Positions 25,378 through 35,548 of a stretch of 35,689 nt of DNA are shown here, in pieces (position 1 is the stretch's first letter; every line of letters begins with the position of its first letter). Below the pieces are notes generated by a model. The model worked only from the letters and a program-made list of their open reading frames with translations. It made no database searches and was not told the origin of the DNA. The stretch comes from Actinomycetota bacterium (GTDB taxonomy: Bacteria; Actinomycetota; Acidimicrobiia; Acidimicrobiales; Ilumatobacteraceae). The stretch covers positions 1 to 35,689 of the forward strand of contig JAUSLV010000023.1 of NCBI GenBank assembly GCA_030645495.1. Reading direction: 5' to 3'. The position numbers were made by a program, and so were the translations under genes.

Positions 25378-26790
25378 TCAGCTGCGGCCGCGGTAGGTGG
25401 CGGCGCCAGAACCCGAGGTGACGTCCTTGTTGAGCCGCTTCGACAGGTGCAGGCCCTCCAGCACGAACTCGACGGCAGCCGCGAGCGCGGCCGGGGACTC
25501 GTCGCCACCGCACAGGCGGGCCACGGGGGCCCGCAGCGCCGGCACCTCTGCCACCAGGCGGGCGAGGTCGGCCGAGGGCACGTCGTCGCCGGTGTGCACG
25601 ATCACACCCTCCTCGAACGCGGCGAGCACGTCGCGCACCTGCTCGAACGGCAACTCTTCCTTGAACACCGTGAGCACCGCAGCCTTCACCAGGTTCTCGA
25701 GGATCTGGCCCTCGCGGCCGTCTTCCAGCGACTCGATCTCGATCTTGCCGCTGCTGCTGGCGGCCAGCGAACCGAGGTCGCACACGCGGGGCACCACGAT
25801 CTTCTCGCCGGCCCGCAAGCCGCGGCGCAATGCGTTCGCACCCAGCACCTCGAGGTTGCTGACCGAGAGGCGCACGCTGACGCCGCTGCGCTGGTTCACC
25901 TGGTTGCTGCCGCGAGCGAGCTGGCTGAACGTGGCCACGACCTGCTCGAGGTACGGCGGCATGTTCACCTTGAAGTCGCCCACCGAGGCCGGGCGGGCCT
26001 CTTGGCGCATGATCGCCACCTCGGTCTCGGTCTCGAGCGGGTAGTGGGTGCGGATCTGGCTGCCGAACCGATCTTTCAACGGGGTGATGATGCGGCCCCG
26101 GTTGGTGTAGTCCTCGGGGTTGGCGCTGGCAACCAGCAGCACATCGAGCGGCAGGCGGATCTTGTAGCCACGGATCTGCACGTCGCGCTCTTCCAGCACG
26201 TTGAGCAGGCCCACCTGGATGCGCTCGGCCAGGTCGGGGATCTCGTTGATCGCGAAGATGCCACGGTTCGTGCGCGGCACGAGCCCGTAGTGCAGCGTCA
26301 GCTCGTCGGAGAGGTAGCGGCCCTCGGCCACCTTGATCGGGTCGACCTCGCCGATCAGGTCGGCGATCGAGGTGTCGGGCGTGGCCAGCTTCTCGCCGTA
26401 GCGAGTGTCGCGGTGCACCCAGTCGATCGGCGCACCATCACCCAACTCGGCGATGAGGTCGCGGGCGTGCTTGCTGGCCGGGTGATACGGGTCGTCGTTG
26501 ATCTCGCTGCCGGCGATGATCGGCATCCACTCATCGAGCAGGCCGGTGAGCGAACGGATCATGCGGGTCTTGGCCTGGCCACGCTCGCCGAGGAAGATCA
26601 CGTCGTGGCCGGCCAGCAGCGCGTTCTCGAGCTGAGGCATCACGGTGTGTTCGTAGCCGAGCACACCGGCGAACAGCGGCTGCCCGGCGGCGATGCGCTG
26701 GACGGCATTTCGGCGGATTTCTTCCTTGACCGGCAGCGACTGCCACCCCGATGACTTCAGTGCTCCAAGTGTCGTTGCGCGGTCGGACAT
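25378..26790 (-). CDS. MoxR-type AAA+ ATPase (magnesium-chelatase-like)
   Basis: A 470-residue AAA+ ATPase. Walker A is FLGERGQAKTR near residue 66. The Walker B region reads GIFAINEIPDL near 180, with Asn-Glu where Asp-Glu is usual. Sensor 1 is LLVASANPEDYTNRGRII, followed by an arginine-rich element PLKDRFGSQI and a C-terminal lid. It is the likely motor partner of the VWA protein at 21609-23630. The ATG at 26790 is used because TAGGGT lies 7 nt upstream; an open frame extends 14 codons further. It is divergent from the GH2 gene, with only 26 bp between start codons. Confidence 0.88.
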   Translation of the reverse strand: MSDRATTLGALKSSGWQSLPVKEEIRRNAVQRIAAGQPLFAGVLGYEHTVMPQLENALLAGHDVIFLGERGQAKTRMIRSLTGLLDEWMPIIAGSEINDDPYHPASKHARDLIAELGDGAPIDWVHRDTRYGEKLATPDTSIADLIGEVDPIKVAEGRYLSDELTLHYGLVPRTNRGIFAINEIPDLAERIQVGLLNVLEERDVQIRGYKIRLPLDVLLVASANPEDYTNRGRIITPLKDRFGSQIRTHYPLETETEVAIMRQEARPASVGDFKVNMPPYLEQVVATFSQLARGSNQVNQRSGVSVRLSVSNLEVLGANALRRGLRAGEKIVVPRVCDLGSLAASSSGKIEIESLEDGREGQILENLVKAAVLTVFKEELPFEQVRDVLAAFEEGVIVHTGDDVPSADLARLVAEVPALRAPVARLCGGDESPAALAAAVEFVLEGLHLSKRLNKDVTSGSGAATYRGRS

Positions 26791-26797
26791 GCAGGCG

Positions 26798-26809
26798 ACC
26801 CTATACGCT
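26798..26809. promoter_or_regulatory. Abutting divergent -10 boxes (MoxR and GH2 genes)
   Basis: On the minus strand TAGGGT (26803-26798) ends 7 nt before the MoxR ATG. On the plus strand TACGCT (26804-26809) ends 7 nt before the GH2 GTG. The two boxes touch with no base between them, and each -35 region must lie inside the other gene. Both mRNAs would be leaderless. Confidence 0.6.
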
Positions 26810-26816
26810 CGCACCC

Positions 26817-28946
26817 GTGGAGCTGTCGGCAACGTGGCGTGCGAGCACCGCCGACGACGACGTACGGCGCGAAGGGGTGGGCCTCGAGTTCGACGACTCG
26901 ACGTGGCCCACGATCGCAGTGCCCGGCCACTGGCAACACACGCCCGAATTCGCCACCAGCGACGGCCCGCTGGTGTACCGCCACCGCTTCGACCTGGCCA
27001 CCCCCGACGACGGCCGCCGCCGGTTCGTGACGCTGGAGGGCGTGTTCTACCAGGCCGACGTGTGGCTGGACGGCGCCTATCTCGGCGACCCCGAGGGCTA
27101 CTTCTTCCCGCACACGTTCGACATCACCGACCTGTCACGGCTCAGCCACGAGCACGTGCTGGCGATCGAGGTGTCGTGTTCGCCGCAGCGCCAGAGCGCC
27201 ACCAAACGCAACATCACCGGGGTGCTGCAGCACTCCGATGTGATCGACCCGGGGTGGAACCCCGGTGGCCTGTGGCGACCCGTGCGCATCGAGGAGACCG
27301 GCCCCGTGCGCATCGACCGGCTGCGCGTGCTGTGCCGCGACGCCAACGACGCTCGCGCCCACTTGCGGCTGCACGCCCGCATCGATGCCGACCGTTCGCG
27401 CTCGGCGCTGGTACGCACCACCGTGGGCGGCAAGGTGCTGTGGGAAGACACTCGCTCGCTGGCAGCCGGGCTGAACGAAGTCGACTGGAACGTCGACGTG
27501 AATGATCCCGCGCTGTGGTGGCCCCACAGCCTCGGCGAGCAGCACCTCACCGACGTGTGCGTGGAAGTGCTCGTGGACGACGCGGAGAGCGACTGTCGCC
27601 ACGTGCGCACCGGCCTGCGCGAGGTGGCCCTGCAGGACTGGGTGTTCTCCGTGAACGGCGAGCGCCTGTTCGTGAAGGGCGCTAACTTGCCGCCCACGCG
27701 CGCAGCGCTGGCCGACGCAACACCGCAGGAAGTGCGCCGCGACGTCGAGTTGGCCCGTGACGCCGGCCTCGACCTCGTGCGCGTCAACGGCCACATCGCC
27801 CGGCCCGAGCTGTACGAGGCCGCCGACGAACTGGGCATGCTCGTGTGGCAGGACTTCCCGCTGCAGTGGAGCTACGCACGCACGATCCGCAAGGAGGCCG
27901 TGCGCCAGGCCCGCGAGGCCGTCGACCTACTGGGCCATCACCCCAGCATCGTCGTGTGGTGCGCGCACAACGAGCCGACCGCCACCACCGATTCGCGTGC
28001 CCATGGGGCCGCGCCCACGATCGTGCGCAACGTGCTGCACCAGCAGATCCCGTCGTGGAACAAGTCGATCCTCGACCGTTGGGTGAAGCGCGCGTTCGAG
28101 TCGGCCGACGAGACCCGCTCGGTCATCGCCCACAGCGGTGTCGCGCCGCACCCGCCGCAGTTCGACGGCACCGACAGCCACCTGTTCTTCGGCTGGTACC
28201 ACGGCGAAACTCGCGACCTCGACGGCTTTGCGGCGGCGATGCCCCGCATGGTTCGTTTCGTCAGCGAGTTCGGCGCACAGTCGGTGCCCGACACCAATGC
28301 ATTCATGCACCCCGAACGCTGGCCCGCGCTCGACTGGCACGGTCTTGCCGTGCACCACGGCTTCCAGGCCGAGCCGATGGAGCGCCACGTGCCGCCCAGC
28401 GACCATTCCACGTTCCAGTCGTGGAAACTGGCCACACAGCACCACCAGGCCGCGCTGCTGCGCCAACAGATCGAGACCCTGCGCCGTCTGAAGTACAGCC
28501 CCACCGGCGGGTTCTGCTTCCTCGGCCTGCACGACCCGTCGCCGTCGGTGTCGTGGGGTGTGCTCGATCACGAGCGGCACCCGAAGCCCGCATACGCGGC
28601 CGTCGTGGAGGCGTGCCGCCCGGTCATCGTGGTTGCCGACCACCTGCCACCGAAGGTGAACGTGGGCGAGGCCATCGGCCTCGACGTGCACGTGGTCAGC
28701 GACCTGCGCGTCGCACTGCGCAGCACCACCTGCACCGCCACGCTGCGGTGGCCGGGGGGTAGCCACCGCTGGGAGTGGAAGGGCGATGTGCCGCCCGACT
28801 CGTGCGTGCGCGTGGGCACCGTGCAGTTCGTAGTGCCCGACGTGAGCGGTGAGATCTGGCTCGACCTCACGCTCGAACACCACGATGCCGCAGCGACGAA
28901 CCGCTACACCGCGCTCACGTCGCGAGTCAGCGAACCCTCTGTCTGA
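26817..28946 (+). CDS. Glycoside hydrolase family 2, beta-mannosidase-like
   Basis: A 709-residue protein with GH2 architecture. An N-terminal jelly-roll sugar-binding domain carries SATWRAS, GVFYQADVWLDG and GYFFPHTFDIT. An Ig-like domain leads to a TIM barrel with NGERLFVKGANLPP. The acid/base pair Asn-Glu is in WCAHNEPT near residue 385. The nucleophile Glu is in VSEFGAQS near 484. Both catalytic Glu are present. The WQDFPLQWSY segment and overall layout fit beta-mannosidase better than beta-galactosidase. No signal peptide is seen, so it is probably cytosolic. GTG at 26817 is chosen for the leaderless -10 spacing over the upstream ATG at 26751. Confidence 0.85.
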   Translation: MELSATWRASTADDDVRREGVGLEFDDSTWPTIAVPGHWQHTPEFATSDGPLVYRHRFDLATPDDGRRRFVTLEGVFYQADVWLDGAYLGDPEGYFFPHTFDITDLSRLSHEHVLAIEVSCSPQRQSATKRNITGVLQHSDVIDPGWNPGGLWRPVRIEETGPVRIDRLRVLCRDANDARAHLRLHARIDADRSRSALVRTTVGGKVLWEDTRSLAAGLNEVDWNVDVNDPALWWPHSLGEQHLTDVCVEVLVDDAESDCRHVRTGLREVALQDWVFSVNGERLFVKGANLPPTRAALADATPQEVRRDVELARDAGLDLVRVNGHIARPELYEAADELGMLVWQDFPLQWSYARTIRKEAVRQAREAVDLLGHHPSIVVWCAHNEPTATTDSRAHGAAPTIVRNVLHQQIPSWNKSILDRWVKRAFESADETRSVIAHSGVAPHPPQFDGTDSHLFFGWYHGETRDLDGFAAAMPRMVRFVSEFGAQSVPDTNAFMHPERWPALDWHGLAVHHGFQAEPMERHVPPSDHSTFQSWKLATQHHQAALLRQQIETLRRLKYSPTGGFCFLGLHDPSPSVSWGVLDHERHPKPAYAAVVEACRPVIVVADHLPPKVNVGEAIGLDVHVVSDLRVALRSTTCTATLRWPGGSHRWEWKGDVPPDSCVRVGTVQFVVPDVSGEIWLDLTLEHHDAAATNRYTALTSRVSEPSV

Positions 28947-28959
28947 GTTGGCTGTCTGA

Positions 28960-28974
28960 GCCGGTACGACCGGC
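28960..28974. terminator. Small hairpin between convergent GH2 and sdhB genes
   Basis: GCCGGT (28960-28965) pairs with ACCGGC (28969-28974) around a 3-nt loop, next to the sdhB stop. There is no T-run; it is a possible weak bidirectional terminator. Confidence 0.4.
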
Positions 28975-29747
28975 CTAGATCTGGCTGATCAGCTTGCGGT
29001 TCTTGACCTTCGCCCGGCGATAGTCCTTGTGCATCAGCGCGATGAAGTCGAGGCTGATGCTCTTCGGGCACGCCGCCTCGCACTCGCCGTGGTTCGTGCA
29101 CGAACCGAAGTGCTCGTCCATCGTCTCGACCATCGCCTCGACGCGGCTCCAGCGCTCGGCCTGGCCCTGGGGCAGCAGGTTGAGGTGGCTGACCTTCGCC
29201 GCGGTGAACAGGTTCGCCGCGCCGTTGGGGCAGGCCGCGACGCAGGCGCCGCAGCCGATGCACTCCGCCGCATCCATCGCCGCGTCGGCGACGGGCTTGG
29301 GGATCGGGATGATGTTCGCGTCGGGCGCGCCGCCGGTGGTGGCGGTGATGTAACCGCCTGCCTCGACGATGCGATCCAGCGGCGAGCGATCGACCATCAG
29401 GTCTTTCACGATCGGGAAGGCCGTGGCGCGCCACGGTTCCACCACGATCTCGTCGCCGCTCTTGAACGTGCGCATGTGCAACTGGCACGTGGCTGTGCCG
29501 CGCTGTGGGCCGTGCGCCTGACCGTCGATCATCAGCGAACAGGTGCCGCAGATGCCCTCACGGCAGTCGTGGTCGAACGTGATCGCTTCCAGACCCTCGT
29601 CGATCAGCTTCTCATTCAGCACGTCGAGCATCTCGAGGAACGAGGCCTCGTCGCTGATGCTGTCGATGCGGTAGCTCTCGAAGTGGCCGCCGTCGGCAGG
29701 GGCGCTCTGACGCCAGATCTTGAGGGTGAGATTTTCCAGGTGGTGAC

Positions 29748-29751
<4 letters not shown>
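28975..29751 (-). CDS. sdhB: Succinate dehydrogenase iron-sulfur subunit
   Basis: A 258-residue electron-transfer subunit. The [2Fe-2S] ligands are C63, C68, C71 (CREGICGTC) and C89. The [4Fe-4S] motif [12 protein letters not shown] is near 160, and a [3Fe-4S]-type motif [14 protein letters not shown] is near 215. It passes electrons from SdhA to the membrane cytochrome. The GTG at 29751 overlaps the sdhA stop by 4 nt (GTGA), which defines the start; the long upstream frame is a shadow of sdhA. It is last in the sdhC-sdhA-sdhB operon and convergent with GH2. Confidence 0.94.
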
Positions 29752-31673
<1,922 letters not shown>

Positions 31674-31678
31674 TTCCG

Positions 31679-32443
31679 TCACTTCCCGACGATCCCGGCC
31701 AGGACGGCGATCGGGAACGAGACATTGCCGACCACGATCAGCGTGGCGAACGCCACCGCGAGGTAGCGGCGCCATTCCTTGAACTTGGGGTTGTTCCAGC
31801 CCATCGACTGAAAGAGGCTCCAGACGCCGTGGTACAGGTGCGTGCCCAGCGCGATGTTGGCCACGATGTACAGCACCGACACGGGCACGCGCTCGAAGCT
31901 GCGCACGACGTTGCCGTAGGCGTCGCCGCGCACGAACTCGCCCTCGCCGCCGGACGCGTTCCACCAACCCCAGGTGAGGTCGGCGAGGTGCCAGAAGAGG
32001 AACAGGAACACGATGATGCCGGTGGCGCGCATGGTGCGGCTGGCGAAGTTGGCCACTTGGTAGTCGCGCGGGCCCTGGTACTTCACCGAGCGGGCCTGGC
32101 GGTTCAGCCTGGTGAGGCTGACCGCGGCGTGCACGTGCAGCGCACCGGCGACCAACAGGCCACCGCGCATCAGCCACAGCACGACGGTGCGCGGCATGAT
32201 CGGCACCAGCAGCTCACGCAGGAACTCGCCGTAGTGGTTGAGGTGCTCGGCGCCCAAGTACATCTTGAGGTTGCCGATCATGTGCACCAGCACGAAGCCG
32301 AGCAGCATGATGCCGGTGATCGCCATCACGTACTTCTTGCCGACGGCAGTGCCGTAGAAGTCGAGGACGAAGAACTTGCGGCGCTTCTTTGGTGTCGCCG
32401 CGGTGCCCGTGACGGGCCCCCGGGACTGCATCGTCTGTGCCAT
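31679..32443 (-). CDS. sdhC: Succinate dehydrogenase cytochrome b558 subunit
   Basis: A 254-residue membrane anchor with about five hydrophobic segments. Histidines in [30 protein letters not shown] and [18 protein letters not shown] are positioned as ligands for two haems, as in the b558 family. One such subunit replaces separate SdhC and SdhD, so sdhCAB is complete here. It is the first gene of the operon. The N-terminal 25 residues are hydrophilic and basic. Confidence 0.92.
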   Translation of the reverse strand: MAQTMQSRGPVTGTAATPKKRRKFFVLDFYGTAVGKKYVMAITGIMLLGFVLVHMIGNLKMYLGAEHLNHYGEFLRELLVPIMPRTVVLWLMRGGLLVAGALHVHAAVSLTRLNRQARSVKYQGPRDYQVANFASRTMRATGIIVFLFLFWHLADLTWGWWNASGGEGEFVRGDAYGNVVRSFERVPVSVLYIVANIALGTHLYHGVWSLFQSMGWNNPKFKEWRRYLAVAFATLIVVGNVSFPIAVLAGIVGK

Positions 32444-32492
32444 CGCGTGACGGCCTTTCGCATGTTGGACTGAACAGGAATGTCAGTCGCGA

Positions 32493-32498
32493 ACGCTA
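32493..32498 (-). promoter_or_regulatory. Possible -10 box of the sdhCAB promoter
   Basis: TAGCGT on the minus strand lies 49 nt before the sdhC ATG, which would give a leader of about 43 nt. The box is supported only by its sequence; no clear -35 is present. Confidence 0.35.
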
Positions 32499-32623
32499 CA
32501 ACGGAGGGCGCGCCGGAGAGAACTTCACTCGTGGGGAGGCGGCATCATCTGGCCGTCAGCCGGTGTTGGGCCATGACCGTTCGTAACGCTCCACCGTGAC
32601 CCGGCGCCCTTGCACACCGAGCG

Positions 32624-32663
32624 CATATCGGCAGTTCTGTGCTCATCGGTCGTGGCTGAGCAC
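32624..32663 (-). repeat. Array element copy 1: hairpin plus conserved core
   Basis: The minus-strand core AGAACTGCCGATATG is at 32638-32624. It is directly preceded in gene direction by a hairpin with stem GTGCTC/GAGCAC (32663-32658 with 32644-32639) and a 13-nt loop. The hairpin begins 1 nt after the stop codon of the gene at 32665-33348. The stretch from 32499 to 32664 holds no gene; beyond this element nothing else is supported in it. Confidence 0.7.
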
Positions 32664-32664
32664 G

Positions 32665-33348
32665 TCACGTCAGCCAGTCGAGACCGTTGACGTACCAGCC
32701 GTCGGGAAAGTGAATCAGGTGTGCACGATTGCGTGTCGAGCTGTCGGTGAGCGCGTCGAACAGATCAGCTCCTGAGTCGAGGCTGTCCTGCCTCCAGAGG
32801 CGATCGCCCTCGAACCACTGCACGGTCATTCGCCGACCTCTGACCCGCCGTATGTGATCGAGCAGGCTCGCAGACCGCATCGCCCGCTCGACGTGACGCA
32901 TTCGCAGGTCGCGTTCTTGGGCGAGCGCCTCGGGGCTCACTCGAGCGACCGCGAGCGACACGGATCCCTGCCCGATGTCTGACGCGTAGACGACCCACGG
33001 CGGTGGATGCAACGATGCAGCCGTGATGGCCCCGACCCGGATCTCCCACGGCACCACGTACCCACTCGGCGTATCGAGGGCGAGGCACGCAGCTACATAG
33101 AGGCTGAACTCGAATGGATCTGCGAGTCGGATCTTGCGCGTCGATCGTCGGACTTCGCGCTCGCTCAGATGCAGGCATCGCAAGGATTCGAAGGGTTCGA
33201 GGAGCTCCGCTGGCTGGTTGACGACGTAGAAGTAGGTCGACGACCACGACGGCGGCGACCCCATCGGGACAAGGATGGAACCGTCCGAGTGTTGGTACGC
33301 ATCGACTTGTCCGAACTCTGGGCAGGGCCGTTCCTTGCGCCGAGTCAT
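32665..33348 (-). CDS. Array gene A, protein of unknown function
   Basis: A 227-residue soluble protein that I do not recognise. It has no signal peptide or membrane helix. Distinctive stretches are SGYVVPWEIRVGAITAASLHPPPWVVYASD and a C-terminal VQWFEGDRLWRQDS, then HLIHFPDGWYVNGLDWL. The ATG at 33348 is used. A GTG at 33405 would add 19 residues but falls inside array element copy 2, so the ATG is preferred although its ribosome site is weak. It lies between two array elements, and the hairpin of copy 1 starts right after its stop. Confidence 0.6.
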   Translation of the reverse strand: MTRRKERPCPEFGQVDAYQHSDGSILVPMGSPPSWSSTYFYVVNQPAELLEPFESLRCLHLSEREVRRSTRKIRLADPFEFSLYVAACLALDTPSGYVVPWEIRVGAITAASLHPPPWVVYASDIGQGSVSLAVARVSPEALAQERDLRMRHVERAMRSASLLDHIRRVRGRRMTVQWFEGDRLWRQDSLDSGADLFDALTDSSTRNRAHLIHFPDGWYVNGLDWLT

Positions 33349-33404
33349 CAACCGATCACGTCCATCAGCGGAGGATGCCCGATCACACGCCGCCTTGTCC
33401 AGCA

Positions 33405-33438
33405 CAGAACGGCAGTTCTGGGCGGCTACGGAACGCCC
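33405..33438 (-). repeat. Array element copy 2: hairpin plus conserved core
   Basis: The minus-strand core AGAACTGCCGTTCTG is at 33419-33405. It is directly preceded by a hairpin with stem GGGCG/CGCCC (33438-33434 with 33424-33420) and a 9-nt loop. Here the core itself is palindromic (CAGAAC-n4-GTTCTG). Beyond the core a GCTGGACA sequence is shared with copy 4. It lies between gene B and gene A. Confidence 0.7.
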
Positions 33439-33525
33439 TACGGGTGCAAGCGATCGGGATGCGTCAGCCGATCACCGGGGCAGGCGCCACGGCGGCCGGA
33501 TTAGCTAGAGGCGTGGTGAGGTCCG

Positions 33526-33552
33526 CGTGACCGTTGAGGGATGGCGGTCACG
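33526..33552 (-). terminator. Hairpin overlapping the stop of array gene B
   Basis: CGTGACCG (33526-33533) pairs perfectly with CGGTCACG (33545-33552) around an 11-nt loop and covers the gene B stop codon. It may be a terminator or part of a larger recombination-site structure. The 33439-33525 stretch shows nothing further. Confidence 0.45.
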
Positions 33553-34234
33553 GCCGCGGGATGAGCGCGGCTTCGATCTTGGCGAGTCGCGTGATCTCCC
33601 GGTCGGGTACAACGTGGCGCTTTGTGAACAGTGCTCGTCTTCGCAGACGCTTCACACGTGACGATGCTTCGCGAACGAACGTGTATCTACGCAACTTTCT
33701 GTCGCACCAGAGGATGCCTTCGAGAAATGTCGGGGAGTTGGTTCGCTCGACAGCGATTTGGTCCTTGCAGACGACCACGTAGAGGGTTAGCAGATCGCCG
33801 AGTTCTGAGGTCCAAAGTCGTCGCAGCGAGATGATCTTGCTGCGCACGCCCTCGGCGACCCTCTCCAGCGCTCCTAGTATCACCTGCTGCGCGTCCTCGT
33901 CGAGTTCGTCGGCTGCTACGTAGCTCGTGCAGACCATTCGCCGGTAGGAGCGCATTAGATCGCTCTCAAATGCGTCCACTTCGTCGCGGACGACCGTGTA
34001 GGCCGTGATCTCAACCTGCAATGTGCCGAGTCGGCGTGCCACATAGACGGCCGCGATCGCTGCGACAGCACTTGCGATCGCAGAAATCGCCGACCAGGTT
34101 GTCGCCGCGTCGGCGGCGAGTATTGCCATGTGCATAGGGACATCAGTGTCGCGCCGTCGAGCCATGCAGCCGCGGACCGCAGATGACGCCGCACCGAGCG
34201 GCAGCCATGGGAGCGTGACGTAGCCGAAGATCAC
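33548..34234 (-). CDS. Array gene B, membrane protein of unknown function
   Basis: A 228-residue protein. A hydrophobic helix lies near residues 50-68 (SAISAIASAVAAIAAVYVARRL), followed by a long soluble C-terminal part rich in Arg, Leu and Val. The GTG at 34234 overlaps the gene C stop by 4 nt (GTGA), which favours coupling. Internal ATGs at codons 24, 34 and 36 are alternatives, of which 34 or 36 would place the helix close to the N-terminus. Such a short tail-anchored layout is frequent in small accessory operons. The function is unknown. Confidence 0.6.
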   Translation of the reverse strand: MIFGYVTLPWLPLGAASSAVRGCMARRRDTDVPMHMAILAADAATTWSAISAIASAVAAIAAVYVARRLGTLQVEITAYTVVRDEVDAFESDLMRSYRRMVCTSYVAADELDEDAQQVILGALERVAEGVRSKIISLRRLWTSELGDLLTLYVVVCKDQIAVERTNSPTFLEGILWCDRKLRRYTFVREASSRVKRLRRRALFTKRHVVPDREITRLAKIEAALIPRP

Positions 34235-35133
34235 CTACCGGCGAGCGGGCCGCTGGAACGGAATCGATCGCGCTGCGCCCACAGCCGCTTCACGTGCAGG
34301 ACATCGGCCGGGTTGCACAGAACCTCTCGGTGGGCCGCGAAGAGAGTCACCGCATTGAACTTGGAGACCGTCTTCTTCGTGGCGAGTACCGCATGCGGCA
34401 GTCGCTGAGCTGTGAATAGCACTGCGACTCGCCGGGAGAGCGGTGCCGCGAGGTAATCGCAATCTCCGAGCGCCAGCCGATCTCGAAACCCGTAGCGCTG
34501 TTGAAGCAGATTGGCATGAACCACTGGCACATCTCCGAGAACGAAGCCGGGTAGCGGTTCCGGAGCCTCGATGACCTGGACGTGGTACCTGGCCATCATG
34601 TCCCGCATCTTCTGCTGCATCGAGGGAAGGTTCTCGACGAAGAACTCGTTCGTCTCAATCTGGCGCTTCTGCCAATCCCAGGCCATCGTCTCGAGCTCGC
34701 CCGGCAGCGGTGGTCGGCCGAGCGTGGCGATGAATTGTTCGCGAACCGCTTCCGATCGTTCAGCGCGTGCCGGGTAGTCGGCGGCGGTCTCACCCATGAG
34801 GCGGAGCTTGGCGACTCGAAGGGCATCCGAGCGGACCAGATGAATGCCGAACAGCTCGGCCACCGCGTCCCTGTGTTCGGCCTTGCAGTTGCCCACCCGA
34901 ATCTCACGGACCCTGTTGAGGACCTTCCTCTCCACTTTCGTGAATGCGTCATCGACGTCCCGAACCGGGTTTCCTTCGGAGTCCAAGTAGGTCAGGAAGT
35001 CCGGCCGGGCGAAGTTCGATTTGATGCGGCGCGTATCGTCGACAATCTTGCCGGTCACGACATCAAGGATCGACACCGTGTGATCGTCGGTGAAGTTCGC
35101 CTGCCAGCCGCGACTCACGATGTGATCGTTCAT
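34231..35133 (-). CDS. Array gene C, DUF4238-like protein
   Basis: A 300-residue soluble protein resembling DUF4238. The start HIVSRGWQANFTDD matches the family's His-x-V..x-W/Y-L-x-x-F opening, followed by a beta-rich FLTYLDSEG segment. A C-terminal GFVLGDVPVVHANLL segment with a following AAPLSRRVAVLFTA matches the family's SDNPV and LSP region. The biochemical role of DUF4238 is not known; family members are often found in accessory islands. It is coupled to gene B by a 4-nt overlap and preceded by array element copy 3. Base composition looks less GC-rich than in the core region. Confidence 0.6.
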   Translation of the reverse strand: MNDHIVSRGWQANFTDDHTVSILDVVTGKIVDDTRRIKSNFARPDFLTYLDSEGNPVRDVDDAFTKVERKVLNRVREIRVGNCKAEHRDAVAELFGIHLVRSDALRVAKLRLMGETAADYPARAERSEAVREQFIATLGRPPLPGELETMAWDWQKRQIETNEFFVENLPSMQQKMRDMMARYHVQVIEAPEPLPGFVLGDVPVVHANLLQQRYGFRDRLALGDCDYLAAPLSRRVAVLFTAQRLPHAVLATKKTVSKFNAVTLFAAHREVLCNPADVLHVKRLWAQRDRFRSSGPLAGR

Positions 35134-35163
35134 GACGCAACCCTACGGATGGGGTGTCACACG

Positions 35164-35188
35164 CCTATCGGCAGCTCTGCGTTCGCAG
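35164..35188 (-). repeat. Array element copy 3: hairpin plus conserved core
   Basis: The minus-strand core AGAGCTGCCGATAGG is at 35178-35164, preceded by a short hairpin CTGCG/CGCAG (35188-35184 with 35181-35177). The hairpin begins 2 nt after the stop of gene D. It lies 30 nt before the gene C start. Confidence 0.65.
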
Positions 35189-35190
35189 CC

Positions 35191-35523
35191 TCATCCGGCC
35201 GGGCATCGGCCCTCGCGAATCTCGAAGGTCGCATCTCCCGGAGCAAACCTCACTTCAACGCCACCACTAACGCCTTGAATGACGAAGATCGAGTCGGGCT
35301 GCTGGTCGAGCGTGTGGATGCTGTCGGTCGAACCCGGGTCCAAGCGGACTTCACGGCCTCCGCTGGCCAGCACGACGACTACCGACTGCTCGCAGCGATT
35401 CGTGAACGTGTACGTGATTCCTCGATCCCCTCCAGAGACGAAGAATGAACACGAGGCCATCGCTCCCATGATCGCCACGGCAATAACGACGGCGGAGCGA
35501 CGGAACACCCGAGCAGAATGCAC
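35191..35523 (-). CDS. Array gene D, small lipoprotein of unknown function
   Basis: A 110-residue protein. It starts with a signal peptide (VFRRSAVVIAVAIMGAMASC, Cys in a lipobox-like ending) and continues as a short beta-rich domain with YTFTNRCEQSVVVVLASGG and two further Val-rich strands. An Asp-Gly-containing loop and a C-terminal REGRCPAG follow. The frame extends to 35613, but the upstream codons cross array element copy 4, so a GTG at 35523 (or 35508) is the likely start. It is unrelated to genes A-C. The function is unknown. Confidence 0.55.
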   Translation of the reverse strand: MHSARVFRRSAVVIAVAIMGAMASCSFFVSGGDRGITYTFTNRCEQSVVVVLASGGREVRLDPGSTDSIHTLDQQPDSIFVIQGVSGGVEVRFAPGDATFEIREGRCPAG

Positions 35524-35548
35524 GAGAACCCACCCACTGTCCAGCGAA

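Noticed and set aside
33007-33504. 165-codon plus-strand frame across gene A and element copy 2
   Set aside because: It is Arg/His-rich without any domain or ribosome site and crosses the repeat; treated as a shadow.
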